Virus record (IMG/VR): IMGVR_UViG_3300043436_003356
Coordinates: 1 to 35,986 of that record
Direction: 5' to 3' (one strand)
DNA length: 35,986 bases
DNA from: a virus
Positions within the stretch are counted from its first letter, which is position 1. The number at the start of each line of letters is the position of its first letter. Position numbers and translations under genes: made by a program. A model generated the notes under the pieces. The model saw only the letters and a program-made list of their open reading frames with translations. It made no database searches and was not told the DNA's origin. Below are positions 32,935 to 35,986 of the stretch, in pieces.

Positions 32935-33276
32935 AAATGTGAAAAAATTTACTTATATTTGTATAGCGAAAAACAAAATATTTTGGTAATTTAAACACAC
33001 AATAGAAAGACAAACAAGTAAACAAACTCAGATTTAGTTATCCCTGAGAGTGTGGAGTGAACTGTAAAACTTCTTTATTACAACATTATCAAGAAGTGTT
33101 ATGTTTGTTGAGTATGATGATGAAAGTATATGCGGTAGGACATCAACCTACATACTGAATTCATCCCAATCTTGATGGATTGTGTGTTTTAAAATTTAAG
33201 CATCTTGGTAACGTAAATGCTTTCTAAATCTTAACGTTACAAAAAAAAGGTTAAACATTGAATACCTTTGTAAATT
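32935..33276 (+). ncRNA. Noncoding stretch with promoter-like boxes and stems
   Basis: A TATATTTG box (32,954-32,961) and a TACCTTTG box (33,263-33,270) match TAnnTTTG; only the -7 part is clear. Between them lie CTCAG/CTGAG and CTTCTT/AAGAAG. A two-part hairpin is closed by AGTAT/ATACT around GTAGG-ACATCAA-CCTAC (about 33,126-33,157). AAGCAT/ATGCTT and GTAACG/CGTTAC overlap at the end. A short frame from ATG about 33,115 is broken by TGA. I see no gene. Confidence 0.45.
33263..33270 (+). promoter_or_regulatory. -7 promoter box upstream of the tmRNA region
   Basis: TACCTTTG is a perfect match to the Bacteroidota -7 consensus TAnnTTTG. No clear TTTG is found 19-21 bases upstream (the region is A-rich). 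Transcription would start near 33,277 and cover the hairpin chain and tmRNA up to the terminator at 34,131-34,158. Confidence 0.45.
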
Positions 33277-33615
33277 AAAAGATGCCGATTGTAATGGCTC
33301 ATTTAGAAATAAATGGTAAGTGGTTTAAATCCACAATGATTTACATAAAGATACTATCAGTAATGGTAGATGTGTTAAGTAAGGTGAGAACTTACTGCCT
33401 GTCTAAAAACAAAGTAGCAAATAAGGTTGCTATAACACAAATGAGTTCTCAGCAAGTAGTTAGTAAGAGGCCCTTACATTTAGTATAACTACGTGACCCT
33501 ACTCTTGGTCCAGCTACGCAAGCTGATGCTGCTTGCATGAAAGAGGGTGCTAAATAAGTTGATCATTGGTCAACAACACAACTAATTGACAAGTGCTCTC
33601 ACATGAGGGGATAAT
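33277..33615 (+). ncRNA. Hairpin-rich noncoding RNA directly upstream of the tmRNA
   Basis: A chain of stems is visible: CTATC/GGTAG (about 33,353-33,368), AGTAAG-GTGAGAA-CTTACT (33,378-33,396, perfect), TAGCAA-ATAAGG-TTGCTA (33,415-33,432, perfect), GTAAG-AGGCC-CTTAC (33,463-33,477, perfect), GACC/GGTC (33,495-33,510), GCAAGC/GCTTGC (33,518-33,536, perfect) and TTGATC/GGTCAA (33,559-33,573, one G-U). A 68-codon frame at 33,282-33,488 overlaps several stems; I think it is accidental. The region could be a leader removed from the tmRNA or an independent structured RNA. Confidence 0.55.
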
Positions 33616-33993
33616 GGGGATGACATGGAATTGATTTAATAAGCATGGGTTACAATTCAGCCAGAGAGATAACTGTAAACTAAGGTGAATTTAATAAATG
33701 GCAAAAACACAAACAGTGTAGTATCTCAAGGAGACAACGCACAAATCGTAGCTAACATGACTGTAGTACACAACATTTTAAATGGTGGTACTGAAGTTAA
33801 ATCAAATGACATTATTGAATTTGAATTAGCAGCCTAAATTAAACAAGATTTCTCTGTTAGATTAAACAGAGTGGTGGATTCTCAACTATTACAGTTGACC
33901 CTTCTAACGTAAAGAGTTTAAAGAAACGTAAAGCTGTATAAAATTGTAACTATTTGAGTATTAAAGACTTGGGTTCGAGTCCCAACATCTCCA
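33616..33993 (+). ncRNA. ssrA: Phage-encoded tmRNA with a 45-codon tag frame
   Basis: tmRNA rescues stalled ribosomes and adds a degradation tag. The 5' end GGGGATG pairs with CATCTCC (33,986-33,992), with the G3-U pair that alanyl-tRNA synthetase recognises; the discriminator is A. The T-arm is TTGGG-TTCGAGT-CCCAA. P2 forms from TTTAATA (33,635-33,641) and TATTAAA (33,959-33,965). PK1 is TTACA/TGTAA (33,650-33,654 with 33,674-33,678), with loop TTCAGCC pairing GGTGAA (33,684-33,689). Ten bases later GGC (33,700) is a good resume codon, since Bacteroidota tags usually begin with Gly. Its frame runs 45 codons to TAA (33,835-33,837) and ends IIEFELAA, a ClpXP-type LAA end. Stems CTCTGTT/AACAGAG (33,852-33,871) and CAACT/AGTTG (33,883-33,897) follow. 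CCA is not encoded. An alternative frame at GCA (33,701) would give only AKTQTV. Confidence 0.85.
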
Positions 33994-34130
33994 CAGCAGT
34001 TACTTGACGCAAATAGCACAGTAACAGACATTGGGTAGTTTGCATACCACGAATGTTAAGTCCTTTCCACGCAGAGAAGGAGTTGAGTACTTATGGGAAG
34101 AAGTGTATACCAAGTTCCAATCTCAACACT
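33994..34130 (+). ncRNA. Structured stretch downstream of the tmRNA
   Basis: Stems are GTTACT/AGTAAC (33,999-34,004 with 34,020-34,025), ACATT/AATGT enclosing GGTA/TACC (34,028-34,056) and CCTT/AAGG (about 34,063-34,081). No reading frame is present. It lies between the tmRNA 3' end and the terminator, so it is probably a trailer that is processed away. Confidence 0.5.
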
Positions 34131-34158
34131 AAGGCTATCAGAAATGGTAGCCTTTTTT
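34131..34158 (+). terminator. Intrinsic terminator of the tmRNA transcript
   Basis: AAGGCTA (34,131-34,137) pairs perfectly with TAGCCTT (34,148-34,154), followed by TTTT (T6 in total with the end of the stem). No gene lies between it and the tmRNA. Confidence 0.85.
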
Positions 34159-34168
34159 ATTTTGTATT

Positions 34169-34178
34169 AATCCTTAAT
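34169..34178 (+). promoter_or_regulatory. AATCCTTAAT leader motif, copy 4
   Basis: Eleven bases before the start at 34,190, just after the tmRNA terminator. Confidence 0.55.
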
Positions 34179-34189
34179 AATTATAAAAC

Positions 34190-34336
34190 ATGAAAAAAAT
34201 TGAATTAAAACCAGCGGAATTTTACCATTTTAGACAGTTAGCGCTAAGTATGGGAATTACATTTGCATGTGTAATAGTAAAAAGCATGTATGTAATAGAA
34301 GCCAATATAGACCAACTAGAGAAGTTGGGTTATTAA
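34190..34336 (+). CDS. Unknown 48-residue protein
   Basis: The frame MKKIELKPAEFYHFRQLALS continues with MGITFACVIVKSMYVIEANI and ends in DQLEKLGY. It has the AATCCTTAAT leader 11 bases before the ATG, as three other genes do, and a terminator directly after it, so it is probably real. It is too short for a domain call; a hydrophobic middle (residues 19-36) could be a buried helix. Confidence 0.65.
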   Translation: MKKIELKPAEFYHFRQLALSMGITFACVIVKSMYVIEANIDQLEKLGY

Positions 34337-34348
34337 GGAGGGAAATTA

Positions 34349-34371
34349 AAGGGCTCTGTAATGGAGCCCTT
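34349..34371 (+). terminator. Intrinsic terminator
   Basis: AAGGGCTC-TGTAATG-GAGCCCTT is a perfect 8-base stem followed by a T-rich tail (ATTTCTTTATT). It shares the GGGCTC/GAGCCC core with the stems at 29,665 and 30,150. Confidence 0.85.
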
Positions 34372-34405
34372 ATTTCTTTATTAATTAACTATTAAAATTT
34401 TTAAA

Positions 34406-34723
34406 ATGATACACACTTATATACAATTAGATGAAAAATCTAGTTTATTTAAAAATCTAAAAAAAAGAGGAGTATTAGATTGTTCAGATAGATTATTTAT
34501 TAAGCTAGAACATAAACCTTGTATAGGAGAAGTTATATGTTTACATCAATGGAGTGTGAACAAAGAACAAAATCTTAATCTTTATGAATATTTAAATAAT
34601 AGAAAAACACCTTTATATTTTAAAATAATGGATCTTTGTCATACTCCATATTTTTTAGGAAAATCATTGTTTAATACATTATCTTTAAAATGTGCACAAG
34701 GAGATTATAAAAACTGGAAATAA
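34406..34723 (+). CDS. Unknown 105-residue protein
   Basis: Starts MIHTYIQLDEKSSLFKNLKK and ends CAQGDYKNWK. It is basic and mixed alpha/beta, with the segments HKPCIGEVICLHQW and NRKTPLYFKIMDLCHTPYFL. No known motif. Its stop overlaps the start of the next gene by one base. Confidence 0.7.
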   Translation: MIHTYIQLDEKSSLFKNLKKRGVLDCSDRLFIKLEHKPCIGEVICLHQWSVNKEQNLNLYEYLNNRKTPLYFKIMDLCHTPYFLGKSLFNTLSLKCAQGDYKNWK

Positions 34724-34983
34724 TGAATAAAAAAGAAAGAATACTCTATCACAAATTAGCTGTATTGTCTAATCTATTGGTAATGGAACTAGATGAAATG
34801 AAACCTACAGCAGAGATTGGTGCAAATATGCATCAGAAAGCTAAAGAGTTTGTCGAAACATTAGAACCATTCATAGAAGCATCATTTGACAGTGAACAAG
34901 TGAGAAGTGGAACATATTTAATTGATGTATGTCATAAAGTGGATACAGTGATTAGAAAGAATTATGAACAAATAACACATTAA
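34723..34983 (+). CDS. Unknown 86-residue helical protein
   Basis: Helical and acidic (RILYHKLAVLSNLLVMELDE, MHQKAKEFVETLEPFIEASF). It overlaps the previous gene by one base (TAATG) and is followed by the next gene three bases later, so it belongs to a small coupled operon. Function unknown. Confidence 0.7.
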   Translation: MNKKERILYHKLAVLSNLLVMELDEMKPTAEIGANMHQKAKEFVETLEPFIEASFDSEQVRSGTYLIDVCHKVDTVIRKNYEQITH

Positions 34984-34986
34984 GCT

Positions 34987-35751
34987 ATGAAAAACATACA
35001 CGTATTACCAACAGATAAACCAAGTAGGTTACACCTTTGGACTGATGAAAATGGTACAAGACCTGCATTGTGTGAATTAGAATATTCGCACACAAGAAAT
35101 ACTCAAAACATCTACATCACATCTTCTGATGAAGAAATTAAAGAAGGAGAGTGGTGTTTTGATGGAAGTTACCTTATACAAGCAACTCCAAAATTAGTGG
35201 ATGCTCAAGGATTGTTTGATAGAAGAGATTGGAGAAAAATCATACTAACAACAGACCAAGACTTAATCAAAGATGGTGTACAAGCTATTGATGATGAGTT
35301 TTTAGAATGGTTTGTGAAGAATCCAAGTTGTGAGTTTGTAAAAGTTTCTAAAATTTATAATTCTTATGGTGAAATAGACATATTTGATTTAGTTTGTACT
35401 CCACATTCTTTTAAATACAAAACAATCATTCCAAAAGAAGAACAAGTATTAATCCAAAGTAGTATTGATGGAGATGTTATCTGGAGTGATAAACAAGAAA
35501 CACTTGAAGATTTATTAAATAAAAAAGCAAAACAAAGTAGTAGAGCTGATTTAGATGCTTATGCTAATGGGTTAGATGATGGTGCTAATTGGCAAGCTGA
35601 AAGAATGTATAGTAAGGAAGAAGTTGAACATTTGATACATTTAGCAGTATTCCAATCTCATTGTGGTGTAAAAGACAGAGTAAAAATCCCAAATAGTAAT
35701 GAATGCGCTGGTTTTGTAAATAAATGGTTTGAACAATTTAAAAAGAAATAA
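34987..35751 (+). CDS. Unknown 254-residue protein
   Basis: The first about 140 residues are beta-rich, with Trp and Asp (LHLWTDENGTRPALCELEYS, EGEWCFDGSYLIQATPKLVD, WRKIILTTDQDLIKDGVQAI). The last about 80 are helical (LEDLLNKKAKQSSRADLDAY, YSKEEVEHLIHLAVFQS). Similar long proteins with a WCFD-type core occur in Bacteroidota phages (recall), without known function. It is third in the coupled string. Confidence 0.7.
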   Translation: MKNIHVLPTDKPSRLHLWTDENGTRPALCELEYSHTRNTQNIYITSSDEEIKEGEWCFDGSYLIQATPKLVDAQGLFDRRDWRKIILTTDQDLIKDGVQAIDDEFLEWFVKNPSCEFVKVSKIYNSYGEIDIFDLVCTPHSFKYKTIIPKEEQVLIQSSIDGDVIWSDKQETLEDLLNKKAKQSSRADLDAYANGLDDGANWQAERMYSKEEVEHLIHLAVFQSHCGVKDRVKIPNSNECAGFVNKWFEQFKKK

Positions 35752-35754
35752 GAT

Positions 35755-35986
35755 ATGTATGTTCCAAAATGTTTTCAAACAAATATAACTAAAGAAGAGT
35801 TAATTAAAAAAATGAAAAATAAAGAAACACTTGAAGAAGCTGCTGATGCTATTGAGACGAAATACACAAATGGTAAAAGAAATAATTTTAAATACGACAT
35901 TGATTGGGTAAAATACATACTATGGACAATAATTTGTGTTTGTTTTGGTATGGTGTTAGGAATGTTTACTACTAAATTAATATACG
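35755..35986 (+). CDS. Small membrane protein, cut by window edge
   Basis: The frame starts at the ATG at 35,755, three bases after the previous stop. About 77 residues are visible. A charged N-terminal part (TKEELIKKMKNKETLEEAAD) is followed by a transmembrane helix (YILWTIICVCFGMVLGMF). The end lies outside the window. Function unknown. Confidence 0.65.
   Translation, partial: MYVPKCFQTNITKEELIKKMKNKETLEEAADAIETKYTNGKRNNFKYDIDWVKYILWTIICVCFGMVLGMFTTKLIY

Noticed and set aside
33115-33230. Protein-like frame starting MMMKVYAVGHQPTY and continuing after a TGA
   Set aside because: It would need stop-codon reading of TGA, and the same bases form a clean two-part hairpin; all other genes in the window use normal stops, so no recoding is assumed.
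33282-33488. 68-codon frame upstream of the tmRNA
   Set aside because: It overlaps several perfect hairpins, has no leader motif like its neighbours and no motif; treated as accidental in a structured RNA.
33616-33993. Group I intron as an alternative to tmRNA
   Set aside because: No intron core motifs were seen, while acceptor stem, T-arm, P2 and PK1 all fit tmRNA.

Overview
The window looks like part of a tailed-phage genome of the crAss-like type (order Crassvirales) infecting a member of the Bacteroidota. This is inferred from several things together. The gene order is small packaging genes - large terminase - portal - acidic scaffold-like protein - major capsid protein - head/tail genes - a giant tail protein. 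Two gene blocks are transcribed away from each other. The DNA is AT-rich, most genes lack a strong Shine-Dalgarno sequence, and promoter-like sites match the Bacteroidota TTTG-N19-21-TAnnTTTG pattern. I could not run homology searches, so family names rest on gene order, motifs and recall of related proteins.

Left block (1-28,937, all minus strand): late genes. Read in transcription order they are a winged-helix-like protein, an HU/IHF-like protein, a zinc-ribbon protein, three small packaging-region proteins, TerL, portal, scaffold-like protein, major capsid protein, an inserted HNH endonuclease, several head/tail proteins, a run of fibre-like proteins joined by long Thr/Ser tracts (one with a tail-collar domain), an intrinsic terminator, a metallophosphoesterase with its own promoter, three connector/ring-like proteins, a 1,950-residue tail protein, a small tail protein, a second HNH endonuclease and the start of another virion protein.

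Divergence zone (28,938-29,259): two tandem leftward promoters and a GC-rich patch with inverted repeats.

Right block (29,260-35,986, all plus strand): many small, mostly unknown genes, with long noncoding stretches between them that are full of perfect or near-perfect stems. One of these stretches holds a convincing transfer-messenger RNA (tmRNA, 33,616-33,993): G3-U acceptor stem, T-arm, P2 helix, PK1 pseudoknot and a tag frame ending in Leu-Ala-Ala. The tag frame is about 45 codons long instead of the usual 8-35. The tmRNA sits in a longer noncoding region (about 33,277-34,158) that begins after a TACCTTTG promoter element, contains a chain of hairpins and ends at an intrinsic terminator. 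A tRNA-Leu-like gene with an abnormal anticodon region lies at 31,321. Three to four further self-closed RNA elements lie between 29,758 and 30,444, and others at 31,250 and 32,811. This RNA-rich plus-strand region is the most unusual part of the window.
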